Assembly (NCBI GenBank): GCA_937895825.1 | Contig: CALBKP010000132.1 | Coordinates: forward strand, 1-21,632 | DNA: 21,632 bases | Direction of reading: 5' to 3' | From: an uncultured Alistipes sp. | GTDB taxonomy: Bacteria; Bacteroidota; Bacteroidia; Bacteroidales; Rikenellaceae | Part shown: positions 1 through 8,042 of the stretch, one piece after another | Layout: every line of letters starts with the position of its first letter | Position numbering within the stretch: position 1 is the stretch's first letter | Program-made: the position numbers and the translations under genes | The notes under the pieces: model-generated | The model's database searches: none | Seen by the model: only the letters and a program-made list of their open reading frames with translations | Told to the model about the DNA's origin: nothing

Positions 1-739
1 TTGCCGAGTAGGTGGTATTCACCGACTGACCACCAGGACCCGATGCACAGAAGATATCCTTGCGGATGTCGTTCATCGAGATCTCAATATCGAACTCCTC
101 AGCCTCAGGCAATACGGCAACCGATGCTGCCGAGGTGTGTACACGACCCTGTGTCTCGGTCTGGGGTACGCGCTGCACGCGGTGAACGCCCGATTCGTAC
201 TTGAGTGTGCCGTAGACGCTCTGACCCGTAACCTTCATAACTACCTCCTTGAAGCCACCAGCGGCACCGTCCGATGACGATGTAATCTCGTAACGCCAGC
301 CCTTAGACTCGATGTACTTGGTGTACATACGCAACAAGTCGCCAGCAAATATTGCTGCCTCGTCGCCACCGGTGCCACCACGAATCTCGACAATGGCGTT
401 CTTGTCGTCCTGTGGGTCTTTTGGGATAAGGAGCAACTTGATCTCCTCCTCCATCTTCTCGATGGCGGGCTCGAGCGTTGCTACCTCCTCGCGTGCTATC
501 TCGCGGAACTCCTCGTCCTTCTCGTTTGCCAAAACGTCCTTAGCCTCGGCAAGGTTAGCCAAAGCTGTGCGGAAGCGATCCGAGGTCTCGACGATGGGCT
601 CAAGCTCCTTGTACTCCTTGGTGAGCTGCACAAACTGCTTAACGTCGGCAATCACTTCGGGGTCGGTCAACTTCTGACCAATCTCCTCGTATTTGAGCTT
701 TAGACCATCGAGTCGAATCAATATCGAATTATCTGCCAT
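1..739 (-). CDS. prfA: Peptide chain release factor 1 (partial, C-terminus off the window)
   Basis: Release factor 1 recognises UAA and UAG in the ribosomal A site and triggers hydrolysis of the finished peptide. The first 246 codons are visible and begin MADNSILIRLDGLKLKYEE. They cover the helical N-terminal domain, the codon-recognition domain and the start of the catalytic domain. The invariant GGQ tripeptide, which reaches the peptidyl-transferase centre, is encoded at 26-34 within SGPGGQSVNTTYSA. The stop-codon-reading tripeptide falls at 158-166 in RVPQTETQGRVHTSA and reads PQT, where the E. coli protein has PAT. The downstream end is cut by the window edge. The start ATG (737-739) follows a candidate promoter at 766-773 on the same strand. 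The gene is divergent from the phage-like block and looks like ordinary chromosomal DNA flanking it. Confidence 0.97.
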   Translation of the reverse strand, partial: MADNSILIRLDGLKLKYEEIGQKLTDPEVIADVKQFVQLTKEYKELEPIVETSDRFRTALANLAEAKDVLANEKDEEFREIAREEVATLEPAIEKMEEEIKLLLIPKDPQDDKNAIVEIRGGTGGDEAAIFAGDLLRMYTKYIESKGWRYEITSSSDGAAGGFKEVVMKVTGQSVYGTLKYESGVHRVQRVPQTETQGRVHTSAASVAVLPEAEEFDIEISMNDIRKDIFCASGPGGQSVNTTYSA

Positions 740-765
740 ATTCCTTAATGAATTAATTTTCCGCG

Positions 766-773
766 CAAATATA
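766..773 (-). promoter_or_regulatory. Probable -7 element of the prfA promoter
   Basis: On the minus strand this reads TATATTTG, an exact match to the Bacteroidota -7 consensus TAnnTTTG. It lies about 27 bases before the prfA start codon, so the leader would be short. The upstream -33 position has no clear TTG, so the promoter is only half supported. Confidence 0.5.
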
Positions 774-971
774 ACGAAAATTTTTTAGAATCATTGCCGC
801 TACATCATAAAAAGCACTTTACGAGAGAAGTTTACATGTTGGGTGGTTGATATGGTTGTGGTACGACTGCTCAGACAGAGTGTGAAAAATTTTTTGTCAC
901 CATAACAGATTGATGATTAAATAATTTGACTCGTTTCTAAAAATTTTAGTAAAAAAATTTGACAAAAAGAC

Positions 972-1002
972 TTGACAAACGCTTTTTGATGTTGTATATT
1001 TG
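972..1002 (+). promoter_or_regulatory. Bacteroidota-type promoter of the phage-like operon
   Basis: TTG at 972-974 (in CTTGACAAAC) is followed after exactly 20 bases by TATATTTG at 995-1002. This matches the -33 and -7 elements of the Bacteroidota primary sigma factor. Transcription should start near 1009, about 240 bases before the first gene. No other strong promoter of this form was seen in the gaps inside the block, so this one probably drives all eight genes. Confidence 0.75.
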
Positions 1003-1057
1003 TACCGTCAAACGGAGCTTAACCGATGCTCAATATTCAAGACTAATGAACAATTAG

Positions 1058-1087
1058 TTTATAGTTTAGTTGGAGTTATTAACATTT
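1058..1087 (+). repeat. Left arm of long-distance imperfect inverted repeat
   Basis: The words TTTATAGTT, AGTTGGAGTT and ACATTT occur here in order. They recur in the same order on the opposite strand at 4531-4558. The two arms differ only by a one-base and a roughly three-base gap plus one substitution. This arm lies in the leader, about 55 bases downstream of the promoter. Its partner sits between the stop of the second gene and the start of the third. The arms enclose exactly the two tail-like genes. Confidence 0.7.
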
Positions 1088-1249
1088 ATAATATATTGTA
1101 ATAAAGATATTTATATGTAGATAATATGTGATATTAACACTATATAGACATCTTTTGAACAATATTGGAGAATGTGTTAATTAGGAATCTTGAACTATTG
1201 TTAAGCGAAGTTGGCAATGTTTAATATAATATCTTAAATTATTTAACTA

Positions 1250-2206
1250 ATGAAGTTTGTGAAAATACCGGAGAATGGGGCTTCGTGGGCCGAGCCGCTA
1301 TGTTACACAATCAACACGGAGAGTACCTTGCCTAAGGATTTGGTCGTTGAGATTGTGGACGAGAGTACGGATGAGGTCATCGGAATAAAGCATTTGTACG
1401 GCGTCACCGAGGCGGATATTGACATTGCACCCTACGTTCGAAGGTCGATAAGTGCGACGCTGCCAGCGGAGGGTAGTCATATCACTATTTCGCCGTCGGC
1501 TCGATCAATTACGGTAAGGGTTGAGGGTGTAAGCTCAGCAGCTCGAGTATTTTTCAGAGCTAAGATAGATTGCTCCGTGGGGCATATGCTAAGTAGTTTT
1601 CAGCAGCAATCGGTTGTAGCTCGTGGCGAGGTGATACGCCTTACCGTCTATGGACAAGAGATAGTGAGGGCTTGGTCTATTGACAAGCGAACGATGAGTT
1701 ACTCTCCAGTGACGGCAATACGTACGGCGGGGCTACCCGTGGAGATTGTGGTGCAGACAAATATGTTCACCGGCGGAAGTGTCCCAATCTCTGTTGAGGT
1801 GCAGTGTGATGGTGGTGTACCGTTGGTTTTTAACTATACGATAACAGAGCCGGAGGCATCAACAATGAGAGTGGCATGGCATAATGCTGATGGTGGGGTG
1901 GAGTGTTACACGTTTCCTATGGCTGTACGAATGACGTACGAGGCGGAGTTGTCGGAGATAGATGCAATAGCACAGAGGCGTGCAACGTTGCCAGCGACGA
2001 TGAGGTATCGCCTGCTCTCGGCCTATGAGTCGCGCGAGCAGATGGAGCGTCTGATCGGCATAGTTGCCTCGCCAGAAGTCTACGAGTGTAGGGGCGATAG
2101 GTGCGAGCCGTTACAGTTGGTGAGTCGTAAGATAGAGTTCGATGACCATGGCGCATTGCGACGTATGGAACTTATTGTAGAAAAGAGTGGGAGGAGTTGT
2201 CTATGA
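1250..2206 (+). CDS. Beta-rich phage structural protein, possibly tail-tip or distal-tail
   Basis: The protein has 318 residues with no signal peptide, no membrane segment and no catalytic motif that I recognise. Alternating hydrophobic and polar stretches suggest stacked beta domains. The C-terminal third runs through a tract containing IVASPEVYECRGDRCEPLQL and then a final strand-rich stretch. That pattern reminds me of Bacteroidota prophage tail proteins whose last domain follows an 'SPEVY...G...P' tract. This is recollection of a pattern, not a search result. It is the first gene of the operon, and its stop overlaps the next start as ATGA, which implies translational coupling. A role in the particle, probably with the following large protein, is inferred from context. 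It could instead be an accessory head or fibre protein. Confidence 0.5.
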   Translation: MKFVKIPENGASWAEPLCYTINTESTLPKDLVVEIVDESTDEVIGIKHLYGVTEADIDIAPYVRRSISATLPAEGSHITISPSARSITVRVEGVSSAARVFFRAKIDCSVGHMLSSFQQQSVVARGEVIRLTVYGQEIVRAWSIDKRTMSYSPVTAIRTAGLPVEIVVQTNMFTGGSVPISVEVQCDGGVPLVFNYTITEPEASTMRVAWHNADGGVECYTFPMAVRMTYEAELSEIDAIAQRRATLPATMRYRLLSAYESREQMERLIGIVASPEVYECRGDRCEPLQLVSRKIEFDDHGALRRMELIVEKSGRSCL

Positions 2207-4530
2207 CGGAGTTAAGGATTGATGGAATGGCGTGTCAGTTGGCCAATAGCGATATACGTCTACCGAGGTACAACGCATCGAAGTTGCGTAGTATTAAGGC
2301 GTGGCGCGAGGGTGGTAGTGTTGAGCTTTGTGTGGTTGCGACGCCTGATGTTGAGAGACTAATGTGTTGTGCTGGTGATCTACATCGTGCCGAGGATTTC
2401 AACGACTGCTACCATGTGGCGAGCCTATATGTTGATGGTGTTGAGTTCTTTTCGGGACGTGTGATATTGTTGGGCGTGGAGCATAACGAGGTGGGTAACA
2501 TCTATCGTGTAGAGATTCGCTCGGGAGGAGCAGAGTGGGCTGAGAGTGCGGCGGTAACACGTCTAAAGGAGAGCGCGGTTGATTGTAGCGTTACGATGAC
2601 TATGCAGGGCATTGAGCAGTCGTGGAGTGATAGTGGTGCTGTGTGTATGCTGCCGTTACGTCGCGATAGCTATCCTGAGCCCGAGCCAACAGGGTTGTAC
2701 GTAGCGCAGCAGATGCTATTTCCACAAGATTACCATCCCTTCATCTCGGTACGTAAGGTTATTGAGAGTATTGTGGCGGAGAGTGGCTATACGTTGCATA
2801 GTGATTTTGTTAATTCGGCACTATGCGATAAGCTGATGATTAGCGGAGCATACCGTCGACCTAACGTCGAGGCAGCCTATGCGCAAATGGGTTTTAAGGC
2901 CATGCGCTCTTGCTCGACGACGGCAACAGCTGGCGATAGCGGAAGAGTGGATGCATGGGTGCCGATGCTCGCCTCGAATGTCGGCGCAATTGTGGATACG
3001 GTAAACCCCGGCGTTGAGGATGAAGATGGCGAGCTACTATCTGAGGCCTTCTCCAATGGCGGCTGTTTTAAGATGGTGTCGGGTCGTCCTCAGTTTGTGC
3101 CCAGGCGTGAGATAAGTGCGGCCTTCGACATACATCTTCGTTACACGACGGACTATCGTATAACGTCGTCGAAGCAGCTGACGGGATTTGATCGTATATA
3201 CGTTGGCAATGAGTGTTATGTCAATCTCGTGTTGCAGAATCCGCACAAGGATATGCGAGGGGATATTATACCAGGGGTAGAGTATAAGCTCTTTATCTTT
3301 GACTACGACGCTACGGCGGAGTACCGAATTGTAGGTGTCGGAGATATAAACTCGGCGGTCTCTACCATTGTATTCGATGAGTCGTCAGCACGACGACCGA
3401 TGTTGTACAAAAGACTTGCGGGTAGTACGTTCTTTCAGCAATATTTCGGTGACTGGGCAATATACGACGGTTATGTTGAGGAGCGAGGTAGGCGCGATGT
3501 GGAGCTTACCATACGAACACCCTTCGAGGTGTGTACGCCAACGTCGCCCAAGGTGTTTAACGATATCTACTTTGAGGGTGCTGAGGCGGGGCAGCAGCTA
3601 ACGCTACGTTCGCGATGTAGCATTACTCCGGTGTTTAGTGGTGCGGTGGGCTATGGCGAGGAGCTATCGTTCGAGGATGTGGCAAATATCGACATATCGC
3701 AAGCTGACCTACTCGAGGCTATCGCACAGATGTTTAACCTGAGAATATACACGCACAGACCGTCACGCACGATATACATCGAGCCGTACGAAGACTTCTA
3801 TGATGGTGCGGTGTACGATTGGCGAGCAAGGCTCTGTGGCGAGGGGATAGTAACCACGGAGTGTGCGCCAGAGAGCTACGAGCGTGTAAAGCTCGGCTAC
3901 CAGCCCGCTGATGGTGCTGCGGCACGAATAACCACGGGAGAGGGCAAGGAGTTAGGTACGTGGTATGGCCTTAACGATAGTTATGCTGCAAAGCATGCAA
4001 TCGAGAGTCGACTAAACCCGCTGTTTCACCCCACTGCATCCTTCTCGGGTGCGCTGTCAATGGCACCATCGGCCGAGATACTCACCGTTGGTGACCGCGA
4101 TATGTTGGCCGTTGACGACTATGTTGAGCCTCGTGTTGTGCTATATCATGGCCTGCAAAAGCTACCAAGCGGTGAGTTCTGGCCAACGGTGAACGACAGC
4201 AGCAGCTACCCGTATGCCGCTTTCTGCTCGTCGGAAATGGGCGAGACACTTACGTTTGACGATCGCGATGGGTGTGTAGGGTTACACCGCTATTACACTG
4301 CGGAGCTGCGCGAGATGGCCACGCGCCAGTGGCTGACAGCAAAGGTGGTGATATATCCTGAGGAGTATGTTGATCTGTTTGACCCATCGACTTCTGGGGC
4401 TACCATACGCTCGCTCTTTCGTCTGGGTATTGGGGGTGATAGCTCACTCTTCCGCCTCGATGAGATAAGTAGCTACGATATGGTGAGTCATGTAGCTGAG
4501 TGTAGGTTTCAACGTATCCTGCGCGATTAG
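2203..4530 (+). CDS. Large tail-hub/baseplate-like phage protein
   Basis: The protein has 775 residues from the ATG at 2203, which forms an ATGA overlap with the previous stop; an in-frame TTG at 2197 is a weaker alternative. The N-terminal approximately 110 residues contain a strand-rich segment (YVDGVEFFSGRVILLGVE) typical of multi-domain tail hubs. A later segment with DLLEAIAQMFNLRIYTHRPS followed by YIEPYEDFYDG resembles hub proteins of Bacteroidota prophages, in which a conserved helix precedes a beta hairpin. No peptidase, lysozyme or collagen-like repeats are evident. It is by far the largest protein of the block. With no tape measure or tube gene nearby, its attachment to a tail is unclear; it might form a short tail or spike directly on the portal/connector. 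I infer the function from overall character and neighbours only. Confidence 0.5.
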   Translation: MTELRIDGMACQLANSDIRLPRYNASKLRSIKAWREGGSVELCVVATPDVERLMCCAGDLHRAEDFNDCYHVASLYVDGVEFFSGRVILLGVEHNEVGNIYRVEIRSGGAEWAESAAVTRLKESAVDCSVTMTMQGIEQSWSDSGAVCMLPLRRDSYPEPEPTGLYVAQQMLFPQDYHPFISVRKVIESIVAESGYTLHSDFVNSALCDKLMISGAYRRPNVEAAYAQMGFKAMRSCSTTATAGDSGRVDAWVPMLASNVGAIVDTVNPGVEDEDGELLSEAFSNGGCFKMVSGRPQFVPRREISAAFDIHLRYTTDYRITSSKQLTGFDRIYVGNECYVNLVLQNPHKDMRGDIIPGVEYKLFIFDYDATAEYRIVGVGDINSAVSTIVFDESSARRPMLYKRLAGSTFFQQYFGDWAIYDGYVEERGRRDVELTIRTPFEVCTPTSPKVFNDIYFEGAEAGQQLTLRSRCSITPVFSGAVGYGEELSFEDVANIDISQADLLEAIAQMFNLRIYTHRPSRTIYIEPYEDFYDGAVYDWRARLCGEGIVTTECAPESYERVKLGYQPADGAAARITTGEGKELGTWYGLNDSYAAKHAIESRLNPLFHPTASFSGALSMAPSAEILTVGDRDMLAVDDYVEPRVVLYHGLQKLPSGEFWPTVNDSSSYPYAAFCSSEMGETLTFDDRDGCVGLHRYYTAELREMATRQWLTAKVVIYPEEYVDLFDPSTSGATIRSLFRLGIGGDSSLFRLDEISSYDMVSHVAECRFQRILRD

Positions 4531-4558
4531 AAAATGTAAACTCCAACTAACTATAAAT
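4531..4558 (-). repeat. Right arm of long-distance imperfect inverted repeat
   Basis: Read on the minus strand, this carries TTTATAGTT, AGTTGGAGTT and ACATTT in the same order as 1058-1087. It fills nearly the whole 32-base gap between the hub-like gene and the protease gene. A nine-base part, AAAATGTAA at 4531-4539, also recurs in direct orientation at 5737-5745, just after the protease gene. Intergenic spacers in the block may therefore share ancestry or a regulatory role. Confidence 0.65.
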
Positions 4559-4562
4559 CAAC

Positions 4563-5729
4563 ATGGAAACATCACTTTGGCAGGGGCATAAAACGCCCGC
4601 GCCTCGCCCTTCGCGTCGATATGAACGCCTCATTGGAGAACTGCTACGTAACGATATGATCGATATGAGGGAGTGCGAGCGTCAGGCCATCTATGTTATG
4701 GTGGATAGGCTCACGGGACGCTTTTGTGGCCGCTGTCAGGCGATGTTGTTTGCCGCTGACCACTTCCAGTGTTCCTACGAGAAGGTGCGTAGGGCGGTAT
4801 ACATGGTTGAAAATCAAAAACAGAACAAAGAGATGAACCGAACAATCAAAATTAAAAATGAGGTGGATGCTACCACCATCGACATCGAGGGTACTATTGG
4901 CCTAAGCGAGGCTTGGCAATTCGATAACCCCGAGAGCCGAGTGGCTACCTACGAGCGATTCAAGGAGAGTGTAGCCGAGATTGCCGACATCCGTAACGCC
5001 AATATTCGCGTAAACATCCGCTCGACGGGTGGCGATGTTAACGACGCAATCTTGATATATGAGGCTCTGCGTGCTACGGGAGCACATATCACGACCTGCT
5101 GCTATGGCTATACTGCTTCGGCTGCGACAATCGTGGCGCAGGCTGCAAGTGAGGGTTGTAGACTTATTGCTCCGTCGTCGCTATACTTGATACACAACTC
5201 ATTATGTTCGACCGAAGGTAATGCCGAGGAGCTCCAGGCTGAGGTTGAGCTACTCAAGCAGACGGATCGTCGCATCGCCGAGATCTATGCCTCGCGCTCG
5301 GGACATGATGTTGAGGAGATTATGTCGCTCATGGCCGAGAATGGAGGTCGTGGCCGCTGGCTGTCGCCTTCGGAGTGTATCGAGGCAGGCCTTGCCGATG
5401 CCTTGGATGGCGATGCGATCGTTGTGGCCGAGACGGGTGTCGTAAATCGCACAAAGCGAGGCGTGAAGGCATTGCTTAGAGCCATAGGCATTGATGCTGC
5501 GAGCCCGAAGCATCCCACTGTGGAGGATGATATCAACTACATCCCACGCGAGAGTATCAATATGCCAAGTGCTGTTGTCGAGGGTGTCTCTATCGAGTTC
5601 GAAGAGCATCAACTGGTAGCAACACCATCGCGAGTAAAGGAGGTTGAAGACCCGTCACCTACGGAGTTTGCATACGATCCACGAGCTAAGGCCTACGAGG
5701 CGGATGCGCGACGAATGAAGATGCGATAA
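4563..5729 (+). CDS. ClpP-fold phage prohead protease with 90-residue N-terminal extension
   Basis: The 298 residues from M91 form a ClpP-like serine protease of the kind that matures phage capsids. NIRSTGGDVNDA (151-162) is the oxyanion-side glycine motif. YTASAAT (183-189) carries the likely nucleophile Ser186, and LYLIHNSL (207-214) carries His211. Where E. coli ClpP has its third triad residue, Asp in RDRFLS, this protein reads RGRWLS, so Gly264 occupies the place. Residues 1-90 precede the usual start of such proteases. They look helical and basic, with CGRC (55-58) and a segment around YEKVRRAVYMVE that could be a helix-turn-helix. The protease core could begin at an internal ATG at 4833, which would make the first part a fusion or a separate product. 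It sits directly before the capsid gene, as maturation proteases usually do. Confidence 0.8.
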   Translation: METSLWQGHKTPAPRPSRRYERLIGELLRNDMIDMRECERQAIYVMVDRLTGRFCGRCQAMLFAADHFQCSYEKVRRAVYMVENQKQNKEMNRTIKIKNEVDATTIDIEGTIGLSEAWQFDNPESRVATYERFKESVAEIADIRNANIRVNIRSTGGDVNDAILIYEALRATGAHITTCCYGYTASAATIVAQAASEGCRLIAPSSLYLIHNSLCSTEGNAEELQAEVELLKQTDRRIAEIYASRSGHDVEEIMSLMAENGGRGRWLSPSECIEAGLADALDGDAIVVAETGVVNRTKRGVKALLRAIGIDAASPKHPTVEDDINYIPRESINMPSAVVEGVSIEFEEHQLVATPSRVKEVEDPSPTEFAYDPRAKAYEADARRMKMR

Positions 5730-5751
5730 CGAGACTAAAATGTAACAAAGC

Positions 5752-5765
5752 GAGGTAATAACCTC
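5752..5765 (+). other. Small hairpin in the protease-capsid spacer
   Basis: GAGGT and ACCTC form a five-base-pair stem around AATA. It lies in the 75-base spacer before the capsid gene, the longest spacer in the block. No T-run follows, so it is not a good terminator. It might protect or separate the downstream capsid message, but the stem is short enough to be chance. Confidence 0.25.
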
Positions 5766-5804
5766 AAAACAAACTATTTACTAACATCTAAAAAATTAAT
5801 TATT

Positions 5805-6776
5805 ATGGGACTTATTGAGAATCCTAAGACCTACACTGGTCGTGACCTTGAGACAATCTTTTTCCGCCCTATGTTTAAGGGTGAGAATGCCGAGCAGCTT
5901 GGCATCCGTGTTTTGTACAATATGCCTGTGCCAACATCAGTACAGATGTGGAGTCCACGCACGAACATCCTTCAGGGATATAGCTCAGGCTGGTCGGGTG
6001 GTGATCCTGCCGAGCGCGTGCAGAAGAGTATCAACATGCACAAGATTAAGGCTGAGTTGTCGTTCTCCGCTTCGGAGTATTTCCAGCAGGTCTATGAGTT
6101 GATCTTGGGTCGTGCGGATGTTAATTTTGACGATCTTACGGGTACGGAGCTTGAGCAGGCTGAGACTGAGATGTTCCGTGCAGCCATTGCCGAGAACCTA
6201 CGATTGTTGATGTGGATTGGCGATGTCGAGGGTAGCGACTACGACCAGATGGACGGTTTCTTGACGTTGGCATACAGATATGCCGATAATGCGTCAATTC
6301 CAACGGCAACATTCTCGGGTGTTACGCCATCTGCGGAGAATATCATTCAGATATTCAGCGATATGTGGGCGGCAGCATCGCCTGAGCTAAAGTCTCTCAA
6401 GGGCGAGGGTAATTTGGCCTTCTTTGTAACGTCGGATATCTACGATGCTTATGAGTTGTATCTCGACGGTTGTGGTGCTGATGGCGCATATACCGACCTT
6501 GTATCTGGTCGTCGTGAGCTCTCGTTCCACGGTATCAAGATTGTCGATATGGGCATTACCCAGTATATGCCTTTGAGCTATAACGATCTCTCTACTCACT
6601 GTCTGCTTACCGATCGTCGTAATCTCGCCTTGGCGGTGAATACTGCAGACTTCCCCGGCTCGGAGGTGCGTATGTGGTACAACCCCGATGAGATGGAGAA
6701 TCGCCAGCGTGCAATCTTTATGGTTGGTGCCGAGATCCTCGACGAGAACCTTCTCACCATCGGTAAGTTTGAGTAG
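5805..6776 (+). CDS. Major capsid-like protein
   Basis: The protein has 323 residues, the usual size for an HK97-fold major capsid protein. It has no signal peptide or membrane segment. It follows the ClpP-fold protease and precedes the portal, which is the classic neighbourhood of a phage shell gene. It contains a long acidic helical region (roughly 110-145, including LEQAETEMFRAAIAENLRLL) and a strand-rich C-terminal half, as capsid folds do. The N-terminus is short and not obviously a scaffold segment to be cleaved, which is odd beside a protease. No enzymatic motif is visible. The 75-base spacer and AT-rich ribosome-entry region (TTAATTATT before the ATG) suit a highly translated gene. 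I assign it from context and general character; an encapsulin-like shell is the alternative. Confidence 0.7.
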   Translation: MGLIENPKTYTGRDLETIFFRPMFKGENAEQLGIRVLYNMPVPTSVQMWSPRTNILQGYSSGWSGGDPAERVQKSINMHKIKAELSFSASEYFQQVYELILGRADVNFDDLTGTELEQAETEMFRAAIAENLRLLMWIGDVEGSDYDQMDGFLTLAYRYADNASIPTATFSGVTPSAENIIQIFSDMWAAASPELKSLKGEGNLAFFVTSDIYDAYELYLDGCGADGAYTDLVSGRRELSFHGIKIVDMGITQYMPLSYNDLSTHCLLTDRRNLALAVNTADFPGSEVRMWYNPDEMENRQRAIFMVGAEILDENLLTIGKFE

Positions 6777-6812
6777 AAAAGTCCTTTATTAGCTATCAAA
6801 ACAGGTTGAGTT

Positions 6813-8039
6813 ATGTCTAAAGATAAGATTTCAACACGTGTGGTAGCTACCCAAAACCGCTCCGAGCCATTGTTAGGCTCGGGCGGTGGTGGGGGCACAA
6901 CCGCAGATAAGGTCTGGCGATGGGGTGGTGACAATATGCTACCGCAGGCGCTCTCAGTGCTGGCACGCCGCTCTGTGGCACATCGCCGCATTATCAACGA
7001 TAAGGCGGACTATATCGCTGGTAAGGGGTTTAGCTATACAGATAGTAGTCCGGTGCTACGACATATCGTGGAGTCGGCCAACGGTCAGGGTGACTCGCTA
7101 CGTAGCATCGTGTCGCGCTTGGCAATGGATGATGCGATGTTCGGCAACGCATTTCTGGAGGTTGTCTCCGATGCAAAACACTCGTTTCTTTCGTTCTATC
7201 ACATCGATGCTTCGCAGTGCCGCGTTGCGTGCGACTCGAAGCACGTGGTGATGCACCACAACTGGCGACAGTTCCGTCAGGAAGAAGCCACAACGCTGCC
7301 GCTGTATCCTCTCTTCGAGGAGATGGCCGATGGCACGCTTCGCACGGTGGTACATTACAAGAGCTACGAGCCTATGTTTTCGCACTATGGCGTTGCGCCA
7401 TATATCGCTGCGCTTGATGCCGCGGCCATTGTCTATAAGACAGACCGTTGGAACATCTCGCGCATAGATAATGCCTTCCAGCTCTCGGGCGTGATGATGC
7501 TCGATAGTGCCGTAGATAGCGAGGAGGAGGCCGACCGCATCGTCCGTCTTGCCGAGGAGAAGTTTTCGGGTAATCCTGGGCAGGTGCTGTTTGTCTTGCG
7601 CGACCATGCCGAGGATGATAACTCGCGCTTCATCCCTATTGAGTCGTCGGCCGATGGCGACTGGCACAAGCTGCATAGTACCGCAGAATCGGACTTGGTG
7701 GTTGCCCACTCGTGGTTTCGCTCTCTCAGTGGCTTAGATTACGCTTCGGGATTCTCCTCTGACCGCATATTGCAGGAGTATGAGGTCGCTCTTAATACGG
7801 TGATTCTGCCGCTCCAGGAGCAGATTTTAGAGCCCATCAGGGCGATAATCGGAGCTCTGCTTGGCGAGGATGCCTCGTCGCTGGCTATCGTTAACCGCCC
7901 ACCGTCGCGCTCCAAGCCTATCTATATGCGAGTGTGGGAGGCACGCCGTGCCGATGGCCTTGACTATGACGAGAGCGACCCCGAGCAGCAGCGTTTCCTG
8001 GCCGAGATAACTAAGTATAACATTCGATCAGTCGAGTAG
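6813..8039 (+). CDS. Phage portal protein
   Basis: The portal is a dodecameric ring at one vertex of a phage head through which DNA passes. This 408-residue protein has a glycine-rich disordered N-terminus (GSGGGGG at 22-28), then WRWGGDNMLPQAL, a long alpha/beta body and a helical C-terminus. The body includes an exposed-helix stretch ISRIDNAFQLSGVM and a segment LQEYEVALNTVILPLQEQIL. These features match portal proteins of Bacteroidota prophages, including the DNMLPQ-type N-terminal motif. It is of normal length, with no frameshift or internal stop. Its place after the capsid gene is the reverse of the usual portal-protease-capsid order. The next gene begins three bases after its stop, so the two are probably co-translated. 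Without a terminase in the window, how DNA would be loaded is unknown. Confidence 0.85.
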   Translation: MSKDKISTRVVATQNRSEPLLGSGGGGGTTADKVWRWGGDNMLPQALSVLARRSVAHRRIINDKADYIAGKGFSYTDSSPVLRHIVESANGQGDSLRSIVSRLAMDDAMFGNAFLEVVSDAKHSFLSFYHIDASQCRVACDSKHVVMHHNWRQFRQEEATTLPLYPLFEEMADGTLRTVVHYKSYEPMFSHYGVAPYIAALDAAAIVYKTDRWNISRIDNAFQLSGVMMLDSAVDSEEEADRIVRLAEEKFSGNPGQVLFVLRDHAEDDNSRFIPIESSADGDWHKLHSTAESDLVVAHSWFRSLSGLDYASGFSSDRILQEYEVALNTVILPLQEQILEPIRAIIGALLGEDASSLAIVNRPPSRSKPIYMRVWEARRADGLDYDESDPEQQRFLAEITKYNIRSVE

Positions 8040-8042
8040 TCT

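Larger units (their letters stand above)
740..1249. other. Divergent intergenic region with AT-rich leader of the phage-like operon
   Basis: This 510-base gap holds the prfA promoter, the promoter of the phage-like operon and a leader of about 240 bases. I see no supportable gene in it. The leader is AT-rich and contains several complementary words. These include ATTAACAC at 1133-1140 with GTGTTAAT at 1174-1181, AACAATA at 1158-1164 with TATTGTT at 1196-1202, and TTCAAGA near 1036 with TCTTGAA near 1189. It also holds one arm of a long-distance inverted repeat (1058-1087) and a six-codon open frame near 1026. The pairings suggest a folded leader RNA, but AT-rich sequence produces such words easily and no known riboswitch class is recognised. 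Confidence 0.6.

Noticed and set aside
158..166. Release factor 1 has PQT where E. coli has PAT in the stop-codon-recognition motif.
   Set aside because: It may be normal within Bacteroidota, which I cannot check here. The surrounding residues and GGQ are standard, so no change of stop-codon use is claimed.
7098..7709. A 203-codon open frame opposite the portal gene.
   Set aside because: It is the shadow of a strongly supported portal gene, with no plausible protein character.
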